Assembly: GCA_022496805.1 (NCBI GenBank)
Contig: CM040090.1
Coordinates: 17,540,001 to 17,604,000, forward strand
Length of the DNA stretch: 64,000 nt
Direction of reading: 5' to 3'
Origin: Pohlia nutans
Taxonomy: Eukaryota; Streptophyta; Bryopsida; Bryales; Mniaceae
Shown: positions 13,572-29,551 of the stretch, in pieces
Numbering within the stretch: the stretch's first letter is position 1
Layout: the number at the start of each line of letters is the position of its first letter
Position numbers and translations under genes: made by a program
The notes under the pieces: model-generated
Seen by the model: only the letters and a program-made list of their open reading frames with translations
Told to the model about the DNA's origin: nothing
Database searches by the model: none

Positions 13572-14494
13572 TGCATGAGGAGTTTCATCTCCCAACCTTT
13601 GAACCCTGATCCCAACAATCCCGTTAGAATGATGCTTCTCGGAAGGCCAGAAACGTCAATTAAAAAAGAACATAATAATTTGCAACGGTGGAAATCGTCC
13701 AACAAACACCTGCCCACAATGCCAGAAAGTGCAAATTTTCAGAAAGATATGTTCAGTCTGCAGTAATATTTCTCGCGTAATGAGAGGTCCCTCAAAATTA
13801 AGATCACTGAGAACTAAATGCGGACTCACATATCGTATTGTTCTGCTGAATGGTTGATATCGTCTAGTTCTGTTATCACAAAATCGTAAGAATTTGATTA
13901 GTACTGAGTGGCATCTAAATCGATCACAAACTTCTAAATCTTTGTACCTGTAGAGTGTCTCAAGGTGATTGACTACGTCAGAGTTTATGTAACGATGGGA
14001 ATGCACTAGCACGAAACTATTGTGAGGCTTCAGCTTGCGCCTAGCAACCTCTTGGTATGCACTCTCCATTATGCACAATGATTTTTTAAGTATACAATCA
14101 GCGAACTTCAAGTCGGAGGGAAGGGCCAAAAAATAGGTGAAAAATCTGGAATGCTTGCGAGTCAACGGAAAGAAAGCAGGTGGCCTATTTCTAGAGATAT
14201 AATCAGGTTCGAACTGAGCAATTTCTTTCAATATGAACAAGGAGGATGTAGACCACAATGCACTTCAAACCCTAACAAAAAAATTGGCTATACAACGAAC
14301 AGAGACGAACTTCCTACGCAACATCACCTATTGTAAGGACTGGATCTTTTTATCAAAATATCCATGATTCAAAAAACTCAGCAAAAAAACAGACTCAAGA
14401 AACTCAGCACTGCGAATGCAAACAAACGTCAAAATGAAATATTAAACTTCAATCACAGATCCATAATTTGTTAACAAGATTTGATCATACGCAC

Positions 14495-14780
14495 CTGCAC
14501 AGGGGTCCAAGAAGCGCCGCTGAACCAAAATCACATTATCACTCCGATCAGCTGTGCCATACTCCAAACCCTAAATTTCAATCTCACGCAATTTCCGAGT
14601 TCCCGACAATTGGCCAGCACGCCGATCCAACAACGTTCGACTGTGAGTCACAAGACGACGGAGCGCGCTTGGAGTCGGGGCTGCTGCTGCTGCTCTCGCC
14701 CAGCGCCTCGCAACGGATGATATGGAAACACCATGATCAATCGCAAACTGTCTGTCGGGAACTCCTCGAAGGCCCGTCAG
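14495..14780 (-). promoter_or_regulatory. SPY 5' UTR exon with upstream ORF
   Basis: A donor (CTGTGCAG then GTGCGTATG on the minus strand) ends an untranslated exon at 14495. It joins the coding exon at the acceptor before 13605. The leader contains a 9-codon upstream ORF, MAQLIGVIM, at 14560-14531, which ends before the main ATG. Its upstream edge is not defined by the sequence and 14780 is approximate. The reading frame across the splice has a stop and no ATG, which supports the start at 13571. Confidence 0.55.
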
Positions 14781-14799
14781 AAAAAAGAAAAAGGGACTA

Positions 14800-15821
14800 A
14801 GTTAGAGACGCGTTGGCTCCAGACCGACCGGTCACCAATTGCCAGCCAGTGAGCCAACAAAAAGGTATGAGAGGTGGCTTGGCTGGCGGGGGAGGTTCAC
14901 AGAGGTGGTAGTAAGTTTACCACCACTACTGCTACAGCGTCACACAAACGGGGAAGGAGACGACAACAGGTGTGAATGGCTTGAGAGTAGTGAGGGCGCC
15001 AAACCCTAATTCTGGCCTTAATCCTTTTCCTAATCCCCGCTTAGTTCCTCGTCGTGACCGGACCCCCCGGTTAACCCACAATTTATCTCGACCATTCCGC
15101 TCGGGAATCCGTCGAGGAGACAACCCAGGCTCAATGTGCTCAACGGCACGGGTCCCACTAGTCTATTATACAATACAACTCGCTTTGTCTCACTCGACCG
15201 TTCCGCGCTTGAATCCGTCAATGTGCTCAAAGGCACGGGTCTCACTAATGTAATACACTGTACATCAGTGTTCACTACAGTATTAATAAATTAAAGACTA
15301 CCGTAGTTCACCAGCACATTCGGCGGATTCGGCAGAAAATAATTAGATGACTAACGTTTAAAGAAACTATTTTTTTGTAAAGGAAATAAATGGATTTTAA
15401 TTTTGTCTAAATCTATTTTTAAAAATAATTAATCATTAAACATTAGGTTGTCAAACTTGCTAGTAAACTACAGTAGTCTGGCCCACGTGTGTCATGTAAT
15501 TTAAATATTTTATTTTATTTTATTTTTAAAATCATTTATTTATAACTTAATTCAATTCATGGTAACAAAATTAAATTGAAAATCTATGACTTTACTATTG
15601 TAGGTTCAAAAGTCACGAAAGACTTCGGTGCATTCTATCTTGTCAAAACCTTTTAAACGATTTCAAAAACGGCTGATGCAGAAGATACTGCATCTGTATA
15701 ACCCTAAAGGGCAAAGTCTACTATGCAATTGCACAGTGGCGTGACATGGAGTCAACAAACACGCGGTCCACAAGAAAGGATGCACCGAACAAACAAACCA
15801 AAAAAACAAAAACTAAGTTCC
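14800..15821. other. Intergenic region upstream of SPY with duplicated segment
   Basis: The part up to about 15250 is less AT-rich and is probably SPY promoter. It holds a direct duplication, 15087-15162 and 15193-15249, with shared blocks CTCGACC, GAATCCGTC, AATGTGCTCAA and GGCACGGGT. From 15260 on it is AT-rich spacer. The stretch at 15540-15640 resembles the repeat units at 17.7-18.6 kb (TTAATTCAATT ... TGTAGGTTCAAAAG). Confidence 0.55.
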
Positions 15822-17554
15822 TTAACCCCTAAAGGACCAGGTGCACACATTGTGTCCTCGAACAATTTCATTACTTTAACCCTTTAGTGCCTAGGGTACT
15901 GTAGCAAACAGCTCTGGATTTCAGTGGGTTTTTTCACTGTGGTTGAGACTACCAAAAATAGAATGGGTTAAATTAGAAAGTAACCGTACAATTCTATTCT
16001 CAACTCGAGAGCACACAATTTATTAAAATTCGAGAATCATCCGATGGTGGGATCGGAAGATTATAGTATGTATTTGAATTGTATAATGCACGCTCAAAAA
16101 CGAGATTTTGGGGGGTGTGTGACTTCAAAGTTAAATAGAATTTGAGGTAAATTTTCAAAAATAAAAGCAAAGACGTTCAGCTATGCCCTATGTCAACACC
16201 TCTCCGTTGCAATCTTTCATATCAAAAATAGACTCACACATAATTATTGTGAGATTTATAAGTGAAAGTGACTTGTCCATGTACGGTTTAGGACAAAATT
16301 TTATACGTTGAAAATTGGCAGGAGTGGGTACATTAGTCAAGATCGGATTACACACACTAATGGAAGATGAAGAAGAGAACACAATCCAAAAAAATAAAAC
16401 AAGATAACAAACTTCCAAACACAAGAAATACTACACAATACATATGTTGTATTTGTAAGTATTTACTGTATTTTCCAGTATTTGCAGTATTTTTGCGTTC
16501 TGTTGATAGGTATTTTGATAGTTGTACAATTCCAAATTGAAATTTTCTTTTTCTGGAAGGTGCGTAATGTATGTGCGCAAATCTGAACTTCAGAACTGAA
16601 GTTCCAATTCTTCACGGATTCTCTGTTATTTGCATTTCCGACGTTGCAGTGACCATAATCTGGCTTGCTAGGCACTAAAGGGTTAATAACTTGTTTGGAT
16701 TTCATAATTTTGACTCAATGTTAACTAGAGAATTGAAAATGTTCGTTTCAAGAACACAAAAATCCTTCAAGATTTGCAATTACGTTGATTGATTCATCGG
16801 GAAAAAAACTAAAACGTCAACGTAGGTGAACTTGGGACATTGTAGTTAGGGTGGTTGATGACTTGAAGGGCGTTTTCACACTTGGACGTCACATTCGTAA
16901 AAAAAAGAACCGTCCAATATATCAAATATTTGCCATTATTGCATCATTAACACTATAAAATAATTACGAAAAATGTTTAAATATATTTTAAATGGAATAT
17001 TTTCAAAATAATTGGAATCTTTTCTATATATTTTATATTATATTGGAATAATTTGGAATATTCCAAATGTATATTTGAATTTTTTAAAACATTTTTGCAA
17101 TGTAAAAATTAATAGCCATCACAAACACCGGCTCAACGAGTCACCAACAAGGCACTTCACCCAAACATAAATCTTTGAGAATCAATCATCGTTGTTGTAT
17201 TTAGTTTTAGAACACCATTTTTTGTGGGCACCTAGATATAGTACATCTTTGAATGCTCCTAAACTTTCAAACGCTAATCATGGTTTTTTAATTTATGAGA
17301 AAGTTTTCAATGAATAACCTGTTGATTTTGTTCAAAATTTTCAAAAATCAACTTATGATCAAACCTTATAATCATGTAATATATACGGTAGATTGTTTTG
17401 AAAATGGATGTACAGTCTCATGACTAGGTCCATTTTGAACTTCAATGGTGAAGTTTTCTACATGAATACCAATCAAGAGATACGATTGCATTTCTGAAAG
17501 TATCTCGAGAAAGTGATAAAGTTTTAGGAATCAGCATGGTCCTTTAGGGGTTAA
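15822..17554. mobile_element. TTAA-bounded element hosting a nested second element
   Basis: The termini are TTAA-CCCCTAAAGGACCA at 15822 and its exact inverse TGGTCCTTTAGGGG-TTAA ending at 17554, giving 14-bp perfect inverted repeats. A family-1 element of 811 bp (15876-16686) sits inside. Without it the host would be about 920 bp. The termini match those of 3890-5340, but the interiors do not visibly align. No transposase is encoded. Confidence 0.8.
15876..16686 (+). mobile_element. piggyBac-like non-autonomous element, family 1 (copy B)
   Basis: TTAA at 15876-15879 and 16683-16686 flanks terminal inverted repeats CCCTTTAGTGCCTAG and CTAGGCACTAAAGGG. The element is 811 bp and nearly identical along its length to the copy at 45199-46008 (810 bp). 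A minus-strand frame at 16424-16188 is shared between the copies but has no known domain and reflects common descent. The element is nested in the TTAA element at 15822-17554. Confidence 0.88.
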
Positions 17555-17563
17555 TGTGTAGAC

Positions 17564-18730
17564 TAGTGTGGCGTTGTGCCGTTGACCCAAATGTCCACAT
17601 GCTCTAAATCTCTCCCGTGCTCTTTGTGTTTCCCTTGTCCCTATGTTCCTGTACGTTTTTGTGTACTTTGTGCTTTTGTTTCTTAGAATAATTTATCCGT
17701 AATTTAATTCAATTTATGGTGACAAAATTCAACTAAAAATCTATAATTTTAAATTCAACACTGTAGGTTCGAAAGCTACGAAACAACTTTAGTGCATCCC
17801 TACTTGTCAAGAGCACTATGATGATGCCAATAATGACATCAAAAACCCTTATTCCATTTTTCACAATTTAATTCAATTTGTTGTGACAAAATTCAATTTA
17901 AAATCCATAACTTTCACATTGTATGTTCAAACGCGACAAAACAAACTTTGTGCACCCCTCCTCGTCTGGAGCTCTCTAACAGTACCAACACAACTAGGAG
18001 GCATACAGGTAAGAAGATCTCAATGTCACAAACGAAACAAAACGACCTAATATTAATGTATAGATGTTTTTTTAATTTGGACACTGTTTTTAGAATTTGT
18101 TTTTGACATTTTGGTGTTGGAATTTGTTTTCTACAAGTAAATTTTTAAACAAAATGTTGAAAAGAGTGTAGAAAATGACATCCTTTTAACATAATTAGTA
18201 TAATAACGTAGATTTTCCATTTCCGCTAGTATGGCCTTGCGCCGTTGGACCAAATGTTCCACATGCCCCTTGTGCTCTCCGTGTTCATCGTGGTTTCCAT
18301 GTTCCCCATGTTTTCGTATACCCGTGCATTCCTATATTCTCTGTGTTCCCTATGCTTTTGTTTATTGGAATGATTTATCCATAATTTAATTCAATTTATT
18401 GTGACGAAATTCAATTGAAAGTTTATAACTTTGACATTGTAGATCCAAAAGCCAAAAAACCACTTCAATGCAATCCTTCTCTAACAATGCCAAAAATGGC
18501 ATAAAAATTCCTATATTCCATTTTTCATAATTTAATTCAATCAAAATATGATTAAAAATATATAACTTTTACAGAATATGTTCAAACGCAACAAAACAAA
18601 CTTTAAATATCTCCCCTCGTTGATAGCTTTCTAATGGTACCAAGAACGCGGCAGACAAATACATGGTCGGGGAGATTTTAACGTAAAAAAAAAAAAAACA
18701 AACAACCTTCCTTAGTTAATGTATGGATGA
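17564..18730 (+). repeat. Direct duplication, about 0.5-kb units 662 bp apart
   Basis: Unit 1 (about 17564-18070) and unit 2 (about 18226-18730) share the order of blocks GCGCCGTTG/GTGCCGTTG, CCAAATGTCCACATGC-like, TTTATCCRTAATTTAATTCAA and a second TTTAATTCAATT block. They end in AATGTATRGATG. Divergence is considerable. No coding signal is visible; this is probably old transposon-derived DNA. Confidence 0.65.
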
Positions 18731-19944
18731 CTTTCTCATTCTTGTGGCTTCTCTGTTACAATAGTTAGACTATAATCAAATCTAAAATTAAGCAAATATG
18801 AAGTAGTTTAAGAGTCACAAAGTCAACATTTTTTGAAAAAAATACAAATAAAACTTACAAATTTATAACTTATTCATACGACATTTAAATATTGGTATAT
18901 GTTAGGATGGACACAAAGTTAACAAGAATAAATGGGACTACTATAGAATAAATGGTCTTAGGGGCATGTTGTACAATATGAATTTCATATTCCATCCATA
19001 TGGTTATATTTGTGATTGCTATCACCAACATTAATTTTTCTATAGATTTGAAACTTAAACTTCTTTATTTTTTTTGTAATTTGATAACAAATAAGATATT
19101 GAAAATTCTACTAATTAAATCTGTTATGATGGGTTGAAATGTTATACTCTAAGTGTCGTGATTTTTGAAGATTTTTTGGTAACTAAATTATATGAGTTTA
19201 TTTTTTCAACAAAAAATTTAGACTAAAATCTTCGATATTGTGGGTGAATCGCTACAACATGAAATGAGGCATAAAAAATTCACAAATCATCCCTTTCTAA
19301 TCAGATCTACACATGCATGACGCTAATATCCCACACAATGTTTAGTAATAATTTCACTGAACCAAAAGTCAATGATGGATGAGAAAAATGACTTCAATTA
19401 TGTACATTGTCCATTTTTTGAACGGTTGGGCGTTTAGTAGTTAAGATGTGAAAGCAAAGAGCATCAAATAGCATCGGAGAGAATCTTCAGTTGAAAACTA
19501 TAGAAGAGGTACAAAGTCCAAGAGTTAATGATAGAATTAACTAAAAAGAGTCCCTCATAGTAGAAACTCATCTCATATTCACCTTAAACTCGATTTCAAT
19601 TCAAAAAAATAACAAAATAGCCTATGACGAGTTGGAGAATAATTTATAGCAAGACCCACTACCACCCATTGGAGGAGAGTTTCCACAAGTTTTCCCAAAC
19701 CTATGCTAAGAGACTATTCATGTGCAAACTTTGTTAAAAATTGATATAACAAGCTTGTAGACTCCACACAGAGTCCTCCGTGTTTTCCGTTAACTCAAAT
19801 GTAATGTAAACGTTCTGCCCTTGATTTAATAATACTATAAATATTTATATGTGCGAATGGATGCACACGGTTATAGGCCCATCCTTGCACGGACAATTCA
19901 AACGATTATATATTCGGACTCTTACTTCCAACCCATCAAGCAAC
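18731..19944. other. AT-rich spacer, no gene seen
   Basis: This is AT-rich sequence without a recognisable gene or RNA. A stretch at 18960-19050 is weakly similar to the MITE at 5337-5542. The region ends at the left edge of the large inverted duplication. Confidence 0.55.
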
Positions 19945-20449
19945 TTCGCGTGAAGCCCAGTTCGGATTGGACACCACGTAAACGACGTGAACGACTATCG
20001 GTCGTAAGATACCTCAACAGCGCCACACACTACGACCAACGGTCGGACGCTACCGAAGCCCTAAAAACCCTGTGGGTGGCTCTGTCTTGGATCAGTCAGG
20101 AACTGCACCGACTCTGAATTCCGCGGAAGATTCTACTCCCACTTCCTCCTCGATCATCGACTCGCGTGCCTTCAGCCACAATCATCTGGCTGCCGGGAAT
20201 CCCGAAATATATCAAAAACGGTCCAGAAACGGTCCCGTTTGAAGTGAGAATTCACGCGAGGAAAGAATTTGTTAGAACGATCGGTAGAGCGGCTAGTTTC
20301 GGTTTCTGGATTCGTCAGAGGATTGAGCGTCCCATTGGCATTTCGCCTTGGGAAATTGACGGAAAAGCTAAGGCTTCAAAAGCAGCGAAGACAAAGGGAG
20401 GCGGATTTGGGGGGAAGCGAATTGAATTTAGGATAGCCATTTCGATTCG

Positions 20450-24756
<4,307 letters not shown>

Positions 24757-26469
24757 AGTAATATGCAGGCAGGGGTACAGTTTCTAGAAATGGGAGGCAA
24801 GTGCATCGGCGAGCACCGGTTGGATTTAGTGGGTTCAGGATGGAGACGCGTTCGTGAACGTGAAAGGTAGTGTCGAATTTACGCCGATTTCGCCAGCATT
24901 TTCCTGGTTCTCGCTTCTTTATTTCAAAGTGTGGGGATGCCATGAAAGGGTATGCTGAGCATATCTCAGTTTCGTGCATGCTCTACGAGATGGGAGGCTT
25001 GAATCTTGACCTGGTTTAGTCCGCGTGCTAGAGCAATAATTGTGTAGAGCATGGCCTGGGACGGAGGCTTACAGGGAGAGCGTACTGAGTCGAAGAACTG
25101 ATGAAGTGTAGAATCATTTATGTGCAGCGTGTTGATGAGGATGACACGGAGGCTATTTAATGCGACTAGGATGGCTGCAAAGGTGCAGAAGGTTTAGGTG
25201 TAGTTAGATGGTGTGGTTCCTAGCAATTTGATGTGGGTCGGGAGGTTTCCGATCAACGTAATGAACCAATTTAGAATGTGAGGAACCAATTTAGAATGTA
25301 AAGTTTTACTTGGGACATGGTTCAAGTACTAGTCTGGGAAGCCTTTTATTGATTGGACGTGGTCGGAGTTGCTGCTACGGATGTGTGATAGGTGCTTAGA
25401 TCTTGGAGAGTGATGAAATGAAGAGATGTGAATAGCATAGGGAATCGAGGTTCTGATGCATTTGCACGCCGATGTGGTTTCTCTTGTGTCACTGATTGAG
25501 ATTAATGTGACACATGAAAATATTTATAAAATGGATATGGCAGGCCACGTCTGATATGGGCTTGTCAGTGAAGAGCCTGAGGGACTTGGAGGCTCTCATA
25601 ATACAGCAGTGTTGGTGTTGGCAACATTGGCAAGACATGGCAGCTGCTTGATGTTTTGCACCTGGCCATTGTTGTGATGATGGCAAGTCACTTCATCATA
25701 CAGTTTGGAATCTGGAAGTATATTGATATGACTGTTGACACTGACGTTATATGGATGTGAGTGCCAACTTCTCCCATATATTCATTTGCTGAATGTGGGA
25801 GTTTGTGTCAGTAGACAATATCAGCTATTTGCTATTGTTGTACTATTTTTGGGTATGATGATATGTCTGATCACTCATGTTGTAAGGTTCTGAATTCGGA
25901 GATGCTGCTGGTAGTGATGCTGAATTGCTGACGGTTCTGAAGCTTGCTCGAAGTTTGCCCAACCCTTTTACGTACCGATTCATCATTTTTTTTAAAGATC
26001 TGTTGTAAAATGTTTGATGAAAGAAGAAAAATGTAGTTGATGTACAAAGCAATGCAGAGCAGATTGTAGCTGATGAACTGAAATTGAACCCTGAGTACAA
26101 AAATGATTCTCATAAATTCATTACAGTCATCTTAGATTGATCATTATTGTGAAAACATCACCACGCAAACAAGAAGAGTATTCTATGAACATCTTTCCCT
26201 ACAAGTTTTATTGAATTCAAACATTCAATGCAATAGATACAGCTCTTCAAAGTTGAAAGCAGCCCAAAGACGTCCAAAATGTGGCTGCCGGGATCACGAG
26301 GTGTTCAGGAACCTTCATTAATTTTAAAACTATATATCGCAAGAGATTCAAATCTTTATTTCTTCCTGATCTCCGAGAGCCGGAGTTCTTCTTCATCTTC
26401 TTCAATCTCCCAACAGTTCATTGCCGGGGCGCATGACAGTATGGATCCAACCTAAGCTAGCATTCCAAG
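24757..26469. other. Spacer between convergent FtsH and RING-CH genes, left arm
   Basis: This is 3' flanking sequence of two convergent genes. A frame with KTWQLLDVLHL and a hydrophobic stretch at about 25600-25760 is also found in the right arm, but it has no start or known family. The upstream ATG frame here is broken by TGA in GGCCACGTCTGA. I treat it as non-coding. The site matching CAATA-CAGCAG at about 25598-25610 is the empty target of the insertion seen in the other arm at 33959-34325. Confidence 0.6.
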
Positions 26470-28081
26470 TCAATTGAAAAGAGTAACACCGTAGCAGTAA
26501 AATAGCAAGTATAAATACGCTCCCGTTAAAACTCCAACGAAACCAAACATCAGAACTACAGGTACTGAGCACTCCGGTGCTCGTACATGAGTCTCCAGTA
26601 GTTGATCATCGCCGACATTTGCATTCCTCTGGGGGACCCCCTGCTGTCTGAGCCAATTTGCATTCTCTTGAAGTAAAAGGAACACAAGGTCGTGGTAAGT
26701 AGGTGCACTGTCGAAGTCGATGTGAGCCGCGTAAGGCGCCAATGTGGATTTCAGCGCTGTGATGAGAATGTCGCGGCCCCCGTTTTGATGGTCGGCCACA
26801 CCTCCAGTCACCACGAGCTGGGCCTCAACTTGCAGGATCGTACTGCAATTCAACGTATGCACAAGTTTCAATTCATGTTTGACTCTCGATCATGCGGAGA
26901 ACGGTTATATTCTCATGAGAGGAATGGTAGTCAACCCAACGACTCTTAGTTCGGTGATTCTAGATCTAGACTGGTTGAATCAATCTCAGGTGCAAATTAC
27001 ATAGCTATACAAAAATTTGATTTCCTGTGACTTGTCACCTGTGAATCTGAAATTCTGTATGTATCTGTGGATTATTCAAGTATTGAATTGCAGTCGATCG
27101 ATGTCTGTAGGTAAGTTCGATCAGCTGTCAGTGCAACAATTAAAGGTGACAATATTGAAGAGGGAGTACTCACTTGCATAATTCGCAATTGTAGTTTTTG
27201 TCCAAAACCATTCTCAGGCCGAACCATTCAAGGATGCATTTTCTGTGCATCCTGCTCATCTGGCCTTTACAGCGGCAACCGAGCTCCACGAGAACGTCGT
27301 CATTTTCGTCTTCATCATCGGGGCAGATCCTGTCATGCATGATCATTCCGAGTCCATCATAAGTTGAATCCCAATGTTCGGAAATTTTGAGAAACTAGCT
27401 AGATATCCGATTGCACTAGGAAATATATCCGGACCCGTGTCAATAACTAGTTAACTCGTTCCACAATAAGTGAACAGTACTGCGGAGATCACAAGGACCA
27501 CCACCGACTGAAGTTGGAAATGAGTGCCTCGAGATGAAATTCAAAAGTGAGATGATTCAAATCATTTAATAAGCAGGTCTACATAAAATATACTTCTAGT
27601 AAGAGTTTCAGACCTGCAGATAGGAGGCTCTGGAATGGTTATGGTGTGATCCGAATTCTCCCCAGCCCTGATCAGCTGATCATCACTGCTAACATACATA
27701 CATACATTGCACAATAAGTCGATTGACTTGCAAGCAGATACTGCAACTAATTCTCAGACTTTCATTGAAGAAAAAACATTCACAAACATGCGTCGTTTCG
27801 CAAACTCGTGTCAGTGCAATTATTTTACACTCAATGTACATTGGAAACAATCAACGTTAGCTGCCACAACATACATATTCCATTTTTTACGCTTCAAACT
27901 CCATTAGTCGTGGAAAGCTAACAAAGGCTATCGTGATTCAGTGAATAATTATTAATGTAAATTATGTGGGTTTTTTCTGGATGAACCTTGGATGATGAGA
28001 AATCGGGATTGTGACTTCCAGCCTGTCGATTTCATCGGGGGGACCAGCGCCGATGAGTTTCGTTCGGAGGTTCATCTCCAT
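26470..28081 (-). CDS. RING-CH (RINGv) membrane E3 ubiquitin ligase, left copy
   Basis: This is a predicted membrane-anchored E3 ubiquitin ligase with a MARCH-type RING-CH finger. Four exons: 28081-27987, 27685-27614, 27329-27174 and 26842-26470, giving 231 residues. The finger is assembled across exons 2 and 3: C55-x2-C58-x15-C74-x-C76-x7-H84-x2-C87-x16-C104-x2-C107, which fits the C4HC3 RING-CH spacing exactly. A long hydrophobic segment near the C-terminus (VVLMFGFVGVLTGAYLYLLF) is the only membrane span, so the finger would face the cytosol if the protein is tail-anchored. It is convergent with the left FtsH gene and head to head with its paralogue at 31332-32928. Relative to that copy it has 12 extra bases in exon 1. 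The substrate is unknown. Confidence 0.88.
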
Positions 28082-28250
28082 CTTCAGAACGTCACGACCG
28101 GCACCGCACTAGCTTAGCTCGCTCTTTTCCACAAATGAATGCAGATTCTATGGGAGTGACGAATGCAGTACGCTGACCACAGTCACCCAACCAACTTACA
28201 CTGAAGCAGACTGAGCAAGAAGAATGAATCTCATGCGCTTGGGGGGCTGG

Positions 28251-28460
28251 TTTTTATAGGCGGACAAAATAATTCTCGGTACGAGGGAGACAATACACGG
28301 ATTGAGCCTCGGTAAGGGAAGTGTTAAATAATCCTCGGTACTCGGGATCGGAGACAATACACGGATTGAGCCTCGGTAGGGGAAGTATTAAATAATCCTC
28401 AGTACTACGGGGACAACACGTGGATTGAGCCTCGGTAGGGGAGGTATTAATTTTTGTATT
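28251..28460 (-). promoter_or_regulatory. RING-CH promoter: TATA box and 60-bp tandem repeats, left copy
   Basis: A TATAAAAA box reads on the minus strand at 28258-28251, about 170 bases upstream of the ATG. Directly upstream, at about 28270-28460, are three copies of a unit of about 60 bp containing GGATTGAGCCTCGGTAGGGG and TATTAAATAATCCTCGGTAC. The right-arm gene has the mirror arrangement with about four units. Confidence 0.65.
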
Positions 28461-29285
28461 ACCCTTTGGATTGTTGAAGAAAAATGAGTAGTATAGCAGA
28501 ATTTAGCTACTTAGTGTAAGTGAATCTTTTAATTGACCAAAAAATAAGATTTTTAAGTTTTTGATATTTATACAAATGGGTAGATATAATAACTTATTAA
28601 GTTTGATGATTTTCTTAGGCACTTTGGCTATCAATCAATTTTATAGTTTATATATAGAAAATCATTATTAAATAATTCTTCCTTTAGTTTTGACTTTTAC
28701 TTTCATTCTTTTTATCTTTTAATTTTTTTCCACTATTTGGTCACGGGTCACCCAAGAGGTACCTACTTTCTTTATTGTCAAGTTACTTCAAAATTTTAGA
28801 CTTTTCCTTTTTATCGTCAAATGATAAACATTTTCATTGAAAATTTTATATTAAATAACTATTTTTTGGAGGAGTAGAGTATATTCTTTGATGGTGCTTA
28901 TGCAGGTCAAAATGTATTATTCTCATTTCTACTTTGTGCATAATTTGTTTAAGAATGTATTCGTTAACTATATTCAAAATTATACAACATCAATTTTTAT
29001 AAATAATTTTATTAAATGTTATTATACATTTATATGCAAACCAATTTATATACATTTTAAACCAATATATTTTAATTGTTCTTCAAAAGATTAATTTAAA
29101 AAAAAAATTCATTTAAAAAAAAAATTTGAAAAATATTCTTTATATGGTTTTTTTCAAATATTTTTAAAAATTATTTAAAAAATGATTTTAAAATCAAAAT
29201 TCACATTCTGGCACAAGCATCAAAACAGATTCTTGAACATAACATTCAGTAGTCTTTGAGCCTGCTGCCCTCCCTTGCATGGAAT

Positions 29286-29346
29286 GATGTGGAATATCCC
29301 ACATCATTTCATCCTTCCAACGAAATGATGTGGGATATTCCACATC
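29286..29346. repeat. Perfect 25-bp inverted repeat (hairpin)
   Basis: Stem 29286-29310 (GATGTGGAATATCCCACATC then ATTTC) is the exact reverse complement of 29322-29346, with an 11-base loop. Each stem half is itself nearly palindromic. It may be a foldback element or a small-RNA precursor; the sequence alone does not decide. Confidence 0.8.
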
Positions 29347-29410
29347 CCATCAGTAGCTATGGGGGCACATGGAATTAAGCAAGAGCAAGCAACCATGGTG
29401 CACAGTAATC

Positions 29411-29551
29411 GAAAGCACAATTCAACAATGTTTTTTCATTGTTTATTTGATTGATTCTCAACTCAATAGTGTTTCATCATTGAAAGCACAATTCAACAAT
29501 ATTTTTTCATTGTTTATTTGATTGATTCTCACTCAATAGTGTTTCGTCATT
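29411..29551 (+). repeat. 71-bp tandem duplication in the loop
   Basis: GAAAGCACAATTCAACAAT begins at 29411 and again at 29482. The units stay nearly identical through TTGATTGATTCTC and CTCAATAGTGTTTC. No function is evident. Confidence 0.8.

Noticed and set aside
16188..16424. Minus-strand frame conserved between family-1 element copies
   Set aside because: Conservation follows from the copies being the same transposable element; there is no domain and the frame is shortened in other copies.
19851..20117. 88-codon frame upstream of the left FtsH gene
   Set aside because: Its reading frame is not kept in the homologous upstream region of the right arm.
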